Notes: generated from the sequence alone by a model not told the origin. Shown: positions 1 through 8,570, counted from the stretch's first letter. The stretch: 64,000 nucleotides of DNA from Pseudoalteromonas phenolica (GCF_005886345.1 NZ_PNEC01000054.1:62001-126000); one strand, 5' to 3'. Program-made: numbers and translations.

Positions 1-117
1 CCGAGCAAGTTAGAAGTATATGCACGCTACACAAGACGTGGCGGTTTAGACATTAACCCTTACCGCAGCAGCGAAAACGATAAGACGGCTTATCACATTC
101 GTACAAACCGTCAGTAA
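1..117 (+). CDS. queF: NADPH-dependent 7-cyano-7-deazaguanine reductase QueF, C-terminal end only
   Basis: Only the last 38 codons are in the window; the gene begins before position 1 and stops with TAA at 115-117. The visible tail contains YTRRGGLDINPYRS, which matches the conserved C-terminal signature of QueF (RRGGLDINP). QueF reduces preQ0 to preQ1 in the queuosine tRNA-modification pathway in the cytoplasm. The identification rests on this tail alone. The gene converges with the cyclophilin gene, whose stop lies about 10 bases downstream on the other strand. Confidence 0.8.
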   Translation, partial: PSKLEVYARYTRRGGLDINPYRSSENDKTAYHIRTNRQ

Positions 118-127
118 ACTATTGTTT

Positions 128-1015
128 TTAATTAAGGCGTTTGGTCGGGATAGATACCGAGCAAACGTCTGTATGATTTGGCTTATCGATAAACCAGTCG
201 CTTGGGCGGTTTTTACGAGATTCAATCAAGTCTTTAAAATCTTCTGAGCTGGTATCAAACACCGTAAAAGCACTGTTATCTTCACCCGCAATATCACTTA
301 ACACTCGCACTTGGCTGATTGGGTTAAACGGCTGCCCTTCTACAGGTGTGCGTAATAAACGCTGTGCATGCTCCATGCCTTCTAGCACTCGACCAAATAC
401 CGTGGTGTTTTTATCAAGATAACGCTGTGGCGCTAAAGTGATATAAAACTCTGTGCCGCCACTGTCGATTTCGTTGCCGCGCGCCATCGCGAATGTGCCC
501 GTACAGTGGGTCATCCAAGTCTTTTTGCCATCGCTATTTTGCGCCACTGCAAAACCATTTAAAAAGCCGGTGTTGTCAGCATACCCATCTACGGCATTAA
601 TTGAGGTGATCTCCAGCGCATGCTCGGTGGTTAAAAACATTTCACCCGCAATGCCTTTGCTGCCTTGCGTTGGCTGCTTTTCTCCTGACTGATCGCCACC
701 TTGCGCCACAAAGCTCTCCACAAAACGGTACACATTTAAGCCGTCATAAAAGCCTTCACGCGCAAGCTTTTTAATATTATCGACATGCCCAGGTGCAAGT
801 TGTGGGTTAAGTTGTACGTAAACACGGCCTGTTGGTAAATCAATTCTTAACACATCGTTGTTGTTTACTTGCTGCCATAGATCGGCAGATGCAGAGCTAA
901 TAATGGTACTTGGTGAGCGAACTTCAGATTTATTCGGTGCCGATTCAGTATTTTGCGTGCTGCTGCAACCTGCGAGCAATACACAAGCAGTTAGGCCAAA
1001 AGCGCGTAAAAGCAT
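128..1015 (-). CDS. Cyclophilin-type peptidyl-prolyl cis-trans isomerase, lipoprotein
   Basis: The protein has 295 residues from the chosen start. That start gives a lipoprotein signal, MLLRAFGLTACVLLAGCSS, with lipobox LLAGC; an upstream in-frame codon at 1072 would place 19 polar residues before it. The mature part carries cyclophilin signatures: YRFVESFVAQGGD, GTFAMARGN followed by GGTEFYI, and TVFGRVLEGM. It should isomerise Xaa-Pro bonds in secreted or outer-membrane proteins on the periplasmic side. It starts 4 bases after the stop of the binding-protein-like gene and is the last gene of a tamA-tamB operon, which suggests a role in envelope protein folding. The family assignment is firm; the substrate is unknown. 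Confidence 0.88.
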   Translation of the reverse strand: MLLRAFGLTACVLLAGCSSTQNTESAPNKSEVRSPSTIISSASADLWQQVNNNDVLRIDLPTGRVYVQLNPQLAPGHVDNIKKLAREGFYDGLNVYRFVESFVAQGGDQSGEKQPTQGSKGIAGEMFLTTEHALEITSINAVDGYADNTGFLNGFAVAQNSDGKKTWMTHCTGTFAMARGNEIDSGGTEFYITLAPQRYLDKNTTVFGRVLEGMEHAQRLLRTPVEGQPFNPISQVRVLSDIAGEDNSAFTVFDTSSEDFKDLIESRKNRPSDWFIDKPNHTDVCSVSIPTKRLN

Positions 1016-1019
1016 TTGT

Positions 1020-1847
1020 TTATTTTCCTTGATTATTGTTATACCAGTATTTTTTTGTATGAATAGGTGCACTGGCGGGGAGTAAAGTATTTACGAGGGT
1101 AATTTTTTGTCGTTTTTCTAACGCTAATTCTGCCAACTCGCCCTTGAAGTAGCGGTTAAATAAAGTATCAAACGAGCCATCTTCAATGGCTTTATCTAAA
1201 CCTGTTTTAAGTTTTTGGTACAAAGCTTGATTATCTTTTTTTACGAAAAAATAAACTGCTGAAGGGTAATAGAATACATGCGCTGGATCGATTGCTAAGT
1301 CTGTCATATTAGTAATATCGTTGGCATATAGGGCATCGATAGGCAATACATCTATGCGTGAGGCTTCAAGTAATTCATAGCCTGAGTTTTCTTGAGAATA
1401 CTCTAAAACATTAAAATCATTGTCTTCGAAAATAACCGTATCTGGCCAGTCAGCTCTTAGGCCATACCTTAAACTTCTGAGTTCACCATCGGTTTTTAAC
1501 TTTGAAAAATAGTCTAAGCGAGACTTTTTGATTATCCCAAGACGGTAACCAAGTACGCCTTTAACAATAGGAACTCTAACAGCTAACGCTTGCTTCTCTC
1601 TCTCATCTGATGTGACAGACCAGAAGACATCAATACCATTTTTATCACCTAATAAACGGATTGCGCGGCTTTGAGTAGGAATGTTTTCAACAAAATCTAA
1701 CGTATGAGCTTCTCTTTGATAGCTTAGCGTATGCTTTAAAAGCTCAATCACATAAGGATCAGCCCCTGAAGTAATACGCACGGTTTGCTCGGCACAGGCT
1801 GAGAAACAAAAACAGGCATTAAAACATAGGACTACAATCCACTTCAT
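1020..1847 (-). CDS. Periplasmic substrate-binding-like protein (SBP family 3 fold)
   Basis: The protein has 275 residues and a Sec signal peptide (about residues 1-19, ending SACA). The body resembles extracellular solute-binding proteins of the amino-acid type: VRITSGADPYVIELLK at the start, a lobe containing DVFWSVTSDEREKQA, and a C-terminal ALYQKLKTGLDKAIEDGSFDTLFNRYF segment typical of the fold. No ABC permease or ATPase lies nearby, so uptake of a solute is unproven; many stand-alone proteins of this type in Alteromonadales have no known ligand. The start overlaps the end of tamB by 4 bases and the stop lies 4 bases before the cyclophilin gene, so it is co-transcribed with the Tam genes. 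Confidence 0.75.
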   Translation of the reverse strand: MKWIVVLCFNACFCFSACAEQTVRITSGADPYVIELLKHTLSYQREAHTLDFVENIPTQSRAIRLLGDKNGIDVFWSVTSDEREKQALAVRVPIVKGVLGYRLGIIKKSRLDYFSKLKTDGELRSLRYGLRADWPDTVIFEDNDFNVLEYSQENSGYELLEASRIDVLPIDALYANDITNMTDLAIDPAHVFYYPSAVYFFVKKDNQALYQKLKTGLDKAIEDGSFDTLFNRYFKGELAELALEKRQKITLVNTLLPASAPIHTKKYWYNNNQGK

Positions 1848-4800
1848 TCAGGATCCCAATCAAATTGATAGAGTAGATCTATACTATCGTATAAACCACT
1901 AGTCGCTTCAATATATAATTTTGTAAAAACTCTATAGCGAATTGCAATCTCATTCATGGCTTCGAACACCCCTACGCGATAACTCACCTGCACACTAGGC
2001 GTAATATAACCAGATAACTCGACCTGAGTATCATCACCACTGCCTTTAGCACTCACGCTGACATCTTCTATGCCGAATTTTTTACCGGCTTTATTTATAA
2101 AGCTTTCACTAAAGTTAATGCTTTGCGCCAACAGCATTTGTGATAACAATGCGTTATTGTTGTTCTCACTCTGTTCGAGAGGCTGACCATTCAGTAAATA
2201 AGACAGTGCATGGGCTTGGTCCATTGCTGGCTGCGAGAAAATATTCAAACTTGGGTTGCTTGCACTGCCTGTTAATTCAATACCGGCAATCACATCATCT
2301 GCGGTGACTTCTGGATTACGGATCGCTCTAACATTTAAATAAGGTCTAGACAGTGGCCCATTAAAACCAACTTGCCCTTGCTGTATGAGTAAATCTTGCC
2401 CCAGCGCTTTGTAAACACCTTCTCGCAAAGCAAACTCTCCACTCGCAAGTAAAGGTGTATCAGGCGTTTTATCTAAACTGATCTGGCCAAATACATAGCT
2501 ATCGAGGCCGAATGCATAAACTCTAAAATCATCTTGCAGAGCCACTTCTAAATCTAGAATGTAATTAAACGGCAAGTTAGTTTGTGTGTCTGTCGGTAAA
2601 TCAACAATGACTTGGTCGTCAGATACTGCAACTACTTGCTCAGGAAGCTGAGAAATCTTGATACGACCTTGTGGTATATCTACTCGCCCAGTCAAAGATA
2701 AGTGCGCATCTCGGTAAGCTAACGATAATTTTGGTGATACCGAAAAGATCATTCCTTGTTGAGGGGTAATACTCACTTGCTTACCTGATACACTGATATC
2801 TGCGCTTAGCTCTTGCTGCCAATCGAGTATGCCTTTTAAGTCTAATTGACCTTGCTTATCTGTATTCAATGCACCATTTAATCTGGCACTTTGACCTTTA
2901 AACTCCACACTTACTGCAGAATCGACAAAACTAAGGGGAAGTGCCGATTGCGCAATGGCAAATTCTTTTAAATCAATTTGCCCTTCGATATCGGGCTGTT
3001 TTATATCACCTGAAAGTAATAGTTCAGTGGAAACTTGACCTGCAATATTAATTGGTTGGGGCAAAAAGCGGTTTGCCAAATCTCCTAAAGGCTGCAATGC
3101 TAAATCATCTAATTTAATCGATGCGGTAGGTGTGTGAATGCGATTGTCTTCGACATTTGCAGCTAATTGCCCTGAAACTAGGCCTATTAGTGTCGATGAT
3201 AACTGCCAATTCCCTGCTATCTTTTGTTCATCACCTGATAAATTGACCTCAATGTACTCGACCGGGACTGAAGTATCACTATGCTTGATTTCAATATCTG
3301 CTATGCCCGCTTTTGCTTGCAGGCTAGTTAACTTATTCTTTATCCATGATAAGTTAGACTCTAAGCTTGCTTCACCGATGAGGTTAAGTTGCTTCGGTAA
3401 AAAAGCCTTTATCGAGGCCAAGTCAAAGTCATTTATATGGCCATCAAAGTGACCTATTTCTCCAACCTGTTTTGCTTCTATACACCAAGGAGCTTGATCT
3501 AGCGACCCGCATAATTTACCTGTTTGCCACTGAGTAGCATCTGCAAACTTAATTTCTGATTGACTGTTTAAAGTCGCAGAGTGTGTCTGATAATTAATGT
3601 GTCCAGAAGAGACTTTCCCCTGCCATACTTGATTTACAAATTGGCCCAATAGCGATAACTCAGCCTGAACATCTCCCTCTGTTGCAATGTTTAACTTATG
3701 CGCTTGTTGATCACCTGTGACGTCGAGTTGAACCTGATTAAAGTGCTGTTTAGCCACAGACAGAGCGTTTACCTTCAATTGCATGTCCGTCTGCCATTGC
3801 TTGGATAAATCAACATGAGTCGCTAAAGTTGCGCCTTTTAAATCGACTCCGTCACTTTGAAAATAGGGAATGTCTGCGGTTAAATTAATATTAGGTTGGT
3901 GATGAGGCCCTGCAATATTCAGTTTACCGTGTGCATTCACATCAAAAGGCAGTAATTCATTTTGCTGGTGCGTTACTTTGAGTGTACCTGTGAGATCAAG
4001 CTGTTTTTGTAAAGAGCCAGCAAGCTCTATATAGCTTTTGCCTAACTGAAGTTTAAATTTATCAACTTCTCCAAACAGCTGTTCATTCAATTTAAAGCTA
4101 GCATCTAATGCCAGAGGAAGCTGTGAAATAGAACCATCAACATCCACATCAGGAATATCAATTTGCCAGCCTGAAGACACTTGTGTTGCTTCAACAGCCA
4201 TACTGCCACTCAAAAAAGAACTGTCATCAATAAAAAACAGAGGTAGTTCATCCATGGCTAGTTGCAGTTTAGCTTCTAAACCATGCAACCAATCAACCTT
4301 TGCAGTTATTTGCGCATTGCCCTCTGAGGCAGTTAACCGACCGGTTATCTCATTGATTGCGGTTAAACTGCCTTTACCAGCTACCCTGGCACTCAATTCT
4401 GTGAGTTCTTTTTGGTCTGCAGTTACATCAAGATTGAGATGGTAGTCATTTGCTTGACCGCGTAATCTGATCTGCGCTTCATCCATCTCTGCATAGTAAT
4501 TCTTTCCTCTAATGTTGTAAGAAAACGGCAAGTCATAAACGCTGGCTGATAACTCAAACGGCCAATTTGTTTTCGTGAAATTAACTTTACCTGATAACGA
4601 CGCTGACTTTTTGCCTTGTAAAATAACCGCTATATCAAGCGCAGAAAGCTTTCCTTTTAAATGTAATCGCATTAAGTCTTCAGTGGTTGTTAAGGTGGTC
4701 ACACTACGAATAGAGTTAAAAGGGCCGAGTAGCTTATCACTGTTTAATACCCCAAAACTTCGAACAATATAGGGTCCATGTTCGAAATACAGGTCTTGCC

Positions 4801-5536
4801 ATTCGACCTGCTCTGAGGTGAATTTTGAGCCAACGACAAAATGAGTAAAAACTTGAGAGCCTGTCGCTGTTTCAAAAGTAAATGTGTTAACGCCTAATCG
4901 TGTGACTTCAATGTCTAGCCCCGGCGGTAAAATAATCTCTGGTAATGCTGCTAGTTCAGTAAGTACTTGGTTTGTAATTTCTTTCTTTTGTTTATCGATA
5001 ATATGAATATGAGAAATGGATGTATTTTCGAGCTTAACAATATTATCAATAATAGACGCTGATGATTTTATGTCCGATATTTGAACACTCAAAGCGCCTT
5101 GTTGAAATTGAAACTCTTTAACTTCAACTTGTGCCAAACCTAGGTCTAAAGGTAAGCCTAAACTGTGTTTATTGTCTTCATTTATATCTTTGTTAACTTC
5201 AGGCTCAACCTTAGAAGCTGGATCTTGTTGGGTGACTTTGACATCAAGTTTATCCGCAACAATGTCAAGGCATAGCGTGGCGCAAGTGAACCAATTTAAT
5301 TGAGGTCTAAAGTTAGTTAATGTGACAGCGAGTGTTTCACTTTGCCAAGTTATATCAATTCTTTCACCAGAAAGTAACCGCCCTTGCTCTAATGTAATTT
5401 CTAATCCGTCTGTCGACTTATTGGCTAACCATAATAGACTTTGGTGCCCAACGCTGGTGAAAAACAAACAAGTTAGCAGAATGAATACAGCTGCAAAGCC
5501 ATTAATGATCTTTTTTATTTTTAAAGATGTCACCAT
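1844..5536 (-). CDS. tamB: Translocation and assembly module subunit TamB
   Basis: This 1230-residue protein has a single N-terminal membrane anchor (about residues 9-28) and a very long repetitive beta-rich periplasmic region. It ends in a conserved C-terminal DUF490/TamB domain (about residues 900-1230, with GQVGFNGPLSRPYLNVRA and a terminal YQFDWDPE). TamB is known to span the periplasm and work with the outer-membrane barrel TamA in inserting some outer-membrane proteins and in phospholipid transport between membranes. Its length is close to the usual 1250-1300 residues. The start codon overlaps the tamA stop by one base, and the downstream binding-protein-like gene overlaps its end, so all four genes appear to form one transcript. 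Confidence 0.95.
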   Translation of the reverse strand: MVTSLKIKKIINGFAAVFILLTCLFFTSVGHQSLLWLANKSTDGLEITLEQGRLLSGERIDITWQSETLAVTLTNFRPQLNWFTCATLCLDIVADKLDVKVTQQDPASKVEPEVNKDINEDNKHSLGLPLDLGLAQVEVKEFQFQQGALSVQISDIKSSASIIDNIVKLENTSISHIHIIDKQKKEITNQVLTELAALPEIILPPGLDIEVTRLGVNTFTFETATGSQVFTHFVVGSKFTSEQVEWQDLYFEHGPYIVRSFGVLNSDKLLGPFNSIRSVTTLTTTEDLMRLHLKGKLSALDIAVILQGKKSASLSGKVNFTKTNWPFELSASVYDLPFSYNIRGKNYYAEMDEAQIRLRGQANDYHLNLDVTADQKELTELSARVAGKGSLTAINEITGRLTASEGNAQITAKVDWLHGLEAKLQLAMDELPLFFIDDSSFLSGSMAVEATQVSSGWQIDIPDVDVDGSISQLPLALDASFKLNEQLFGEVDKFKLQLGKSYIELAGSLQKQLDLTGTLKVTHQQNELLPFDVNAHGKLNIAGPHHQPNINLTADIPYFQSDGVDLKGATLATHVDLSKQWQTDMQLKVNALSVAKQHFNQVQLDVTGDQQAHKLNIATEGDVQAELSLLGQFVNQVWQGKVSSGHINYQTHSATLNSQSEIKFADATQWQTGKLCGSLDQAPWCIEAKQVGEIGHFDGHINDFDLASIKAFLPKQLNLIGEASLESNLSWIKNKLTSLQAKAGIADIEIKHSDTSVPVEYIEVNLSGDEQKIAGNWQLSSTLIGLVSGQLAANVEDNRIHTPTASIKLDDLALQPLGDLANRFLPQPINIAGQVSTELLLSGDIKQPDIEGQIDLKEFAIAQSALPLSFVDSAVSVEFKGQSARLNGALNTDKQGQLDLKGILDWQQELSADISVSGKQVSITPQQGMIFSVSPKLSLAYRDAHLSLTGRVDIPQGRIKISQLPEQVVAVSDDQVIVDLPTDTQTNLPFNYILDLEVALQDDFRVYAFGLDSYVFGQISLDKTPDTPLLASGEFALREGVYKALGQDLLIQQGQVGFNGPLSRPYLNVRAIRNPEVTADDVIAGIELTGSASNPSLNIFSQPAMDQAHALSYLLNGQPLEQSENNNNALLSQMLLAQSINFSESFINKAGKKFGIEDVSVSAKGSGDDTQVELSGYITPSVQVSYRVGVFEAMNEIAIRYRVFTKLYIEATSGLYDSIDLLYQFDWDPE

Positions 5537-7257
5537 TAAATCTCCGGCCCAATGATAATGCTCAGCCTAGTACTTTTACTCTCCTTACTTAGTCCCCATG
5601 CGTGATCTAATCGCACAGGGCCAACAGGTGTTTCATATCTAAAACCAAATCCTGCACCAATAGCCCATGATTCTGAAAAGTCATTAGTCGCGGTACCTGA
5701 ATCAATAAATAAGGCAAGACGCCAATTTGGCATAAACTGATAGTTATACTCCACTGATGCGGTCGCTAAATATTTACCGCCTAACAAAACATCATTTTCA
5801 TATGGCGCAACAGACTGATAAGAAAATCCCCTAATGCTTTGGTCACCCCCAGCAAAGAACCTCAAATTAAAAGGCACATCATTGATGTCATCTGCAATGA
5901 TTGCCCCTGCATTAAGACGTGCTATAAACCAGTGTCTGAGCTCATACTTTCTGAGCCAAGCCTGCTCCCACCTCGCTTTAACTAGCGAAGTTGACGAAAT
6001 TAAGTCTTCACTTGCAAACTCTAATGAAACCAAAGTTTGTTGTCCCCACGAAGGCGTAACCCCACCAATCGCTTGTTTTTTTGCGTAGCTGATCCCGGGG
6101 ATCAGCATTTCAGATTTACTTGTCTCTTGGGCTTGAGTGGTTGTTTCGTGCTCTCTTTTTATAAAAGCGGTACGGATCCAGTTTCCTTGAGTGAGCCATT
6201 GTCTTTGTAATTGAACATTCCATATCTTGCTATTTATACCGTCGGTTAATTCATCTTCTATTGCATAACCACCGGTTACTCGCCATAAATCATCGTTTGG
6301 GTTTGAAACAGGGATACTATAACTGGCAGTGATCCGCTGCTGTTTTTCTGCTACAAATAAATTGCTATCAAAAAAGTGCCCTGTATCACTGATCCAAGGT
6401 TTCGACCATTTTAATCGTGCTTTGGCGCCTATCTCGGTGCTAAAACCGCCACCAACCTCAAATGTATTCGCGGGTTTATCAACGGCTTCAATTCTAATCG
6501 GTACTAAGTTGTTTTGCCGGTTTTGTAATTGGGGGTAAACTTTAATGGCGCTAAAATACGGTGTTTTATTTAGTGCAAGGTTATAGTCAGAAAGTAACTG
6601 CTCATCATAAAAAGTGTGTTTATCAAATGGGGCGAGAGATTGAATATAATGCTTCGCTAAGCTTTTTTTTGTCACTTCTATTTCACCAAAGCGATACCTA
6701 TCTCCTGAGTCTAGTTTTAGCTTGGCGACAGCAAAGTTGTTTTTTTTATGTACCTCTAATTTATGGCTTAACCATTTAAAATCAAAATATCCCTTCGAAA
6801 TAAGGCTGGCTTCTAACATACTTTTTGTTCGTTCGTAGTCACCATGATCCACGTTGATATTAGGTTTAATTGGAATCTGAGATAACACTTTTTGAAGAAA
6901 TGCATCTTTGTTTGCTTGCCCGCTAATTTCAATCTGAATAGTTTTCCAAGTCGCAGGAGAGCCCACCTCTATGTGCAGTTTTAAGCGATTTGTTTCTGCT
7001 TCCCTTGAAAACTTTATTGTAGTGTCATAATAACCTAAAGCTTGCATTGCGCGCTCAGTCTGAAAGTACAGTTTTTTTTCTAAGGACTTTGAAAATGGTT
7101 GATTTAAGAATGGCTTTAAAGAGCCATGAATATTGTCGCTCAACTCATCGGGTATATCGTTAAGCTCGATGGTTTCAACAGACCAAGTAGGCTCTGCATT
7201 GACATTTGAAAAGAAAAAAAGACACCAACAAGTGATAATAATCGCAAACCGTTTCAA
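5536..7257 (-). CDS. tamA: Outer-membrane Omp85-family protein TamA (TTG start)
   Basis: TamA is the Omp85-type barrel partner of TamB. The protein has 573 residues: a signal peptide ending SNVNA, three POTRA-like repeats (about residues 25-260) and a 16-strand barrel. The conserved L6 element AGGDQSIRGF lies near residue 475 of the mature order, and the C-terminus is ITRLSIIIGPEI-like. The start is taken as TTG at 7255-7257 because GGGAGGG lies six bases upstream (7264-7270) and it gives the basic start of the signal peptide. An upstream ATG at 7323 would add 22 residues and spoil the signal. The stop overlaps the tamB ATG. Family assignment is firm. Confidence 0.93.
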   Translation of the reverse strand: MKRFAIIITCWCLFFFSNVNAEPTWSVETIELNDIPDELSDNIHGSLKPFLNQPFSKSLEKKLYFQTERAMQALGYYDTTIKFSREAETNRLKLHIEVGSPATWKTIQIEISGQANKDAFLQKVLSQIPIKPNINVDHGDYERTKSMLEASLISKGYFDFKWLSHKLEVHKKNNFAVAKLKLDSGDRYRFGEIEVTKKSLAKHYIQSLAPFDKHTFYDEQLLSDYNLALNKTPYFSAIKVYPQLQNRQNNLVPIRIEAVDKPANTFEVGGGFSTEIGAKARLKWSKPWISDTGHFFDSNLFVAEKQQRITASYSIPVSNPNDDLWRVTGGYAIEDELTDGINSKIWNVQLQRQWLTQGNWIRTAFIKREHETTTQAQETSKSEMLIPGISYAKKQAIGGVTPSWGQQTLVSLEFASEDLISSTSLVKARWEQAWLRKYELRHWFIARLNAGAIIADDINDVPFNLRFFAGGDQSIRGFSYQSVAPYENDVLLGGKYLATASVEYNYQFMPNWRLALFIDSGTATNDFSESWAIGAGFGFRYETPVGPVRLDHAWGLSKESKSTRLSIIIGPEI

Positions 7258-7263
7258 ATACTT

Positions 7264-7270
7264 CCCTCCC
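7264..7270 (-). promoter_or_regulatory. Strong ribosome-binding site fixing the tamA TTG start
   Basis: On the minus strand the sequence GGGAGGG lies six bases before TTG (7255-7257). No comparable site precedes the upstream ATG at 7323, so this site decides the start. Confidence 0.7.
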
Positions 7271-7317
7271 AGCAGAAACGCCAGTGTAGCATATTTAAAA
7301 TCAACAATAGATAAATG

Positions 7318-7477
7318 TACCAACTCTCAATAATACTCAATCATTTTGAGGGACTAAAACTGACGCTAGCTACGTTAAAAATTTCTCATTTAGAAAAACT
7401 AAATAGCAAAATTTTCGCCTTGCTATCGAACAGTTTTCCTTGCCTCAAAAATGAACGCTTAATTAAGAGATTTGGTA
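7318..7477. repeat. Short interspersed palindromic repeat, copy A (160 bp)
   Basis: The element starts TACCAA and ends TTGGTA, with imperfect terminal inverted repeats. It contains a small hairpin CTCAATCATTTTGAG and the core AAAACTGACGCTAGCTACG. The same core and ends recur at 63654-63861 on the same strand. There is no reading frame inside, so it looks like a non-autonomous MITE-like or REP-like element sitting between tamA and rraB. Confidence 0.75.
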
Positions 7478-7564
7478 CAAGAATTCGTTAAATCTTGCTT
7501 TAAAGCTTTTTATTTTTATTGATTTCACCGACAATACACCCAGTTAAAAATACTAGGTAACACT

Positions 7565-7897
7565 ATGCAATTTCCTGATGATGATAACGGCCAATTATTA
7601 GCTGAAATGGCTGCTGAAGGCATTAATTTAAACCAAATGCACATGGTCGATTTTTTTATTCTGTTTGAACAAAAAGAGCAGGCAGAATCTTTTGAAAAAG
7701 CCATTGTTGAAGATGAGCTTGCCCCAAAGACCGAACTACAAAAGTGCAAAGATACAGGTGTATGGGAAGTTGTGACAACGGTTCAAATGGTGCCAGATCA
7801 TCAGCTGTTAAGCCAAACTGAACAGTACTTAGAAAGCATTGCCAATTCACATGAAGGTTATGGCGATGGCTGGGGCATTATGGCTGATGCCGAATAA
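7565..7897 (+). CDS. rraB: Regulator of ribonuclease E activity RraB
   Basis: The protein has 110 residues, somewhat shorter than the E. coli protein, mainly at the acidic C-terminus. Recognisable features are an acidic start DDDNGQLLAEMAAEGINL, the VDFFILFEQKEQAESFEKAI segment, a WEVVTTVQMVPDHQ strand and a final GYGDGWGIM motif. RraB binds RNase E and alters degradosome activity, changing mRNA decay. It is a single-gene unit: a palindromic repeat (7318-7477) lies upstream, and a partial repeat plus a terminator lie directly downstream. The start ATG is preceded by a weak GGTAACACT stretch rather than a classical ribosome site. Confidence 0.88.
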   Translation: MQFPDDDNGQLLAEMAAEGINLNQMHMVDFFILFEQKEQAESFEKAIVEDELAPKTELQKCKDTGVWEVVTTVQMVPDHQLLSQTEQYLESIANSHEGYGDGWGIMADAE

Positions 7898-7925
7898 TAC
7901 CAATACTCAACCATTTTGAGTGACA
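7898..7925. repeat. Partial left end of the palindromic repeat, copy C
   Basis: Starting one base after the rraB stop, TACCAATACTCAACCATT followed by TTGAGTGAC matches the left end of copies A and B, including the CTCAA/TTGAG hairpin. The rest of the element is missing. It may be a solo end or a fragment. Confidence 0.55.
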
Positions 7926-7950
7926 AAAAGGCGCGATACGCGCCTTTTTT
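7925..7950. terminator. Bidirectional intrinsic terminator between rraB and the tRNA operon
   Basis: AAAAAGGCGCG, a three-base loop ATA, then CGCGCC and six T. The run of A on one side and of T on the other lets it serve rraB on the plus strand and the tRNA transcript on the minus strand. Confidence 0.85.
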
Positions 7951-7965
7951 AATGCGAAAAATAAA

Positions 7966-8013
7966 GTTAGAAAGTTAGAAAGTTAGAAAGTTAGAAAGTT
8001 AGAAAGTTAGAAA
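7966..8013. repeat. Tandem repeat, six copies of GTTAGAAA
   Basis: Six perfect head-to-tail copies of the octamer lie in the trailer of the tRNA operon. No coding function is visible. Copy number is probably variable through slippage. Confidence 0.9.
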
Positions 8014-8059
8014 ATAATAGATTTGATTAGGATGAGAAAAAAAGTCTTGAGAATAAAAA

Positions 8060-8146
8060 TGGTGCCCGGGGCCGGACTTGAACCGGCACGTCATTACTGA
8101 CGAGGGATTTTAAATCCCTTGTGTCTACCAATTCCACCACCCGGGC
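8060..8146 (-). tRNA. tRNA-Leu (anticodon UAA), last gene of the array
   Basis: It is 87 bases including an encoded CCA (8060-8062). The acceptor strand GCCCGGG pairs with CCCGGGC. The anticodon loop is TTTAAAA with TAA central, flanked by stem AGGGA/TCCCT, and there is a long variable arm as expected for class II tRNA-Leu. It corresponds by position to leuZ of the E. coli glyW-cysT-leuZ cluster. Confidence 0.96.
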
Positions 8147-8186
8147 ATCGGGCTGCTTTCGCATGTGGAGAGTTATCTTGCGATAA

Positions 8187-8260
8187 TGGAGGCGGAACCC
8201 GGAGTCGAACCGAGGTAGACGGATTTGCAATCCGCTGCATGGCCACTCTGCCATTCCGCC
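8187..8260 (-). tRNA. tRNA-Cys (anticodon GCA), copy nearest the 3' end
   Basis: It is 74 bases including CCA (8187-8189), with acceptor GGCGGAA/TTCCGCC, discriminator T and anticodon GCA in the loop TTGCAAA. It corresponds to cysT in the conserved cluster. Confidence 0.96.
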
Positions 8261-8278
8261 TAAATGTTCCAAATAAAT

Positions 8279-8354
8279 TGGAGCGAGTAACGAGGTTCGA
8301 ACTCGTGACCTCGACCTTGGCAAGGTCGCGCTCTACCAGCTGAGCTATACTCGC
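8279..8354 (-). tRNA. tRNA-Gly (anticodon GCC)
   Basis: It is 76 bases with encoded CCA, acceptor GCGAGTA/TACTCGC, D-loop AGCTCAGCTGGTAGAGC and anticodon GCC within CTTGCCAAG. Together with the following half-tRNA fragment it forms a 153-bp module that is present three times. Confidence 0.96.
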
Positions 8355-8390
8355 GTACCATAATGCTTTTTAATTCAACTAAGATAACAA

Positions 8391-8431
8391 CGAGGTCGCG
8401 TTTTTACCTTTATCAGCTGAGCTATACTCGC
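8391..8431 (-). pseudogene. Degenerate tRNA-Gly 5' half, remnant 1
   Basis: Read on the minus strand it begins GCGAGTATAGCTCAGCTG, identical to the first 18 bases of the neighbouring tRNA-Gly genes. It then diverges (ATAAAGGTAAAAAC) and ends in GCGACCTCG, similar to the 5' anticodon stem. The anticodon loop, T-arm and 3' acceptor strand are absent, so it cannot be a working tRNA. Confidence 0.75.
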
Positions 8432-8458
8432 ATATTGTAAAGAACCATTAATTCGAAT

Positions 8459-8534
8459 TGGAGCGAGTAACGAGGTTCGAACTCGTGACCTCGACCTTGG
8501 CAAGGTCGCGCTCTACCAGCTGAGCTATACTCGC
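8459..8534 (-). tRNA. tRNA-Gly (anticodon GCC)
   Basis: The 76 bases are the same as the copy at 8279-8354, with encoded CCA at 8459-8461. It starts the second copy of the 153-bp module. Confidence 0.96.
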
Positions 8535-8570
8535 GTTCCATATTGCTTTTTAATTCAACCGAGATAAAAA

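Noticed and set aside
1020..1847. Possibility that the two SBP-like genes (here and at 17798-18685) mark ABC transport operons
   Set aside because: No permease or ATPase gene lies near either; they are stand-alone genes.
7966..8013. Octamer repeat as a CRISPR or origin iteron
   Set aside because: Units are only 8 bases with no spacers, and there is no replication gene nearby; simple slippage repeat.
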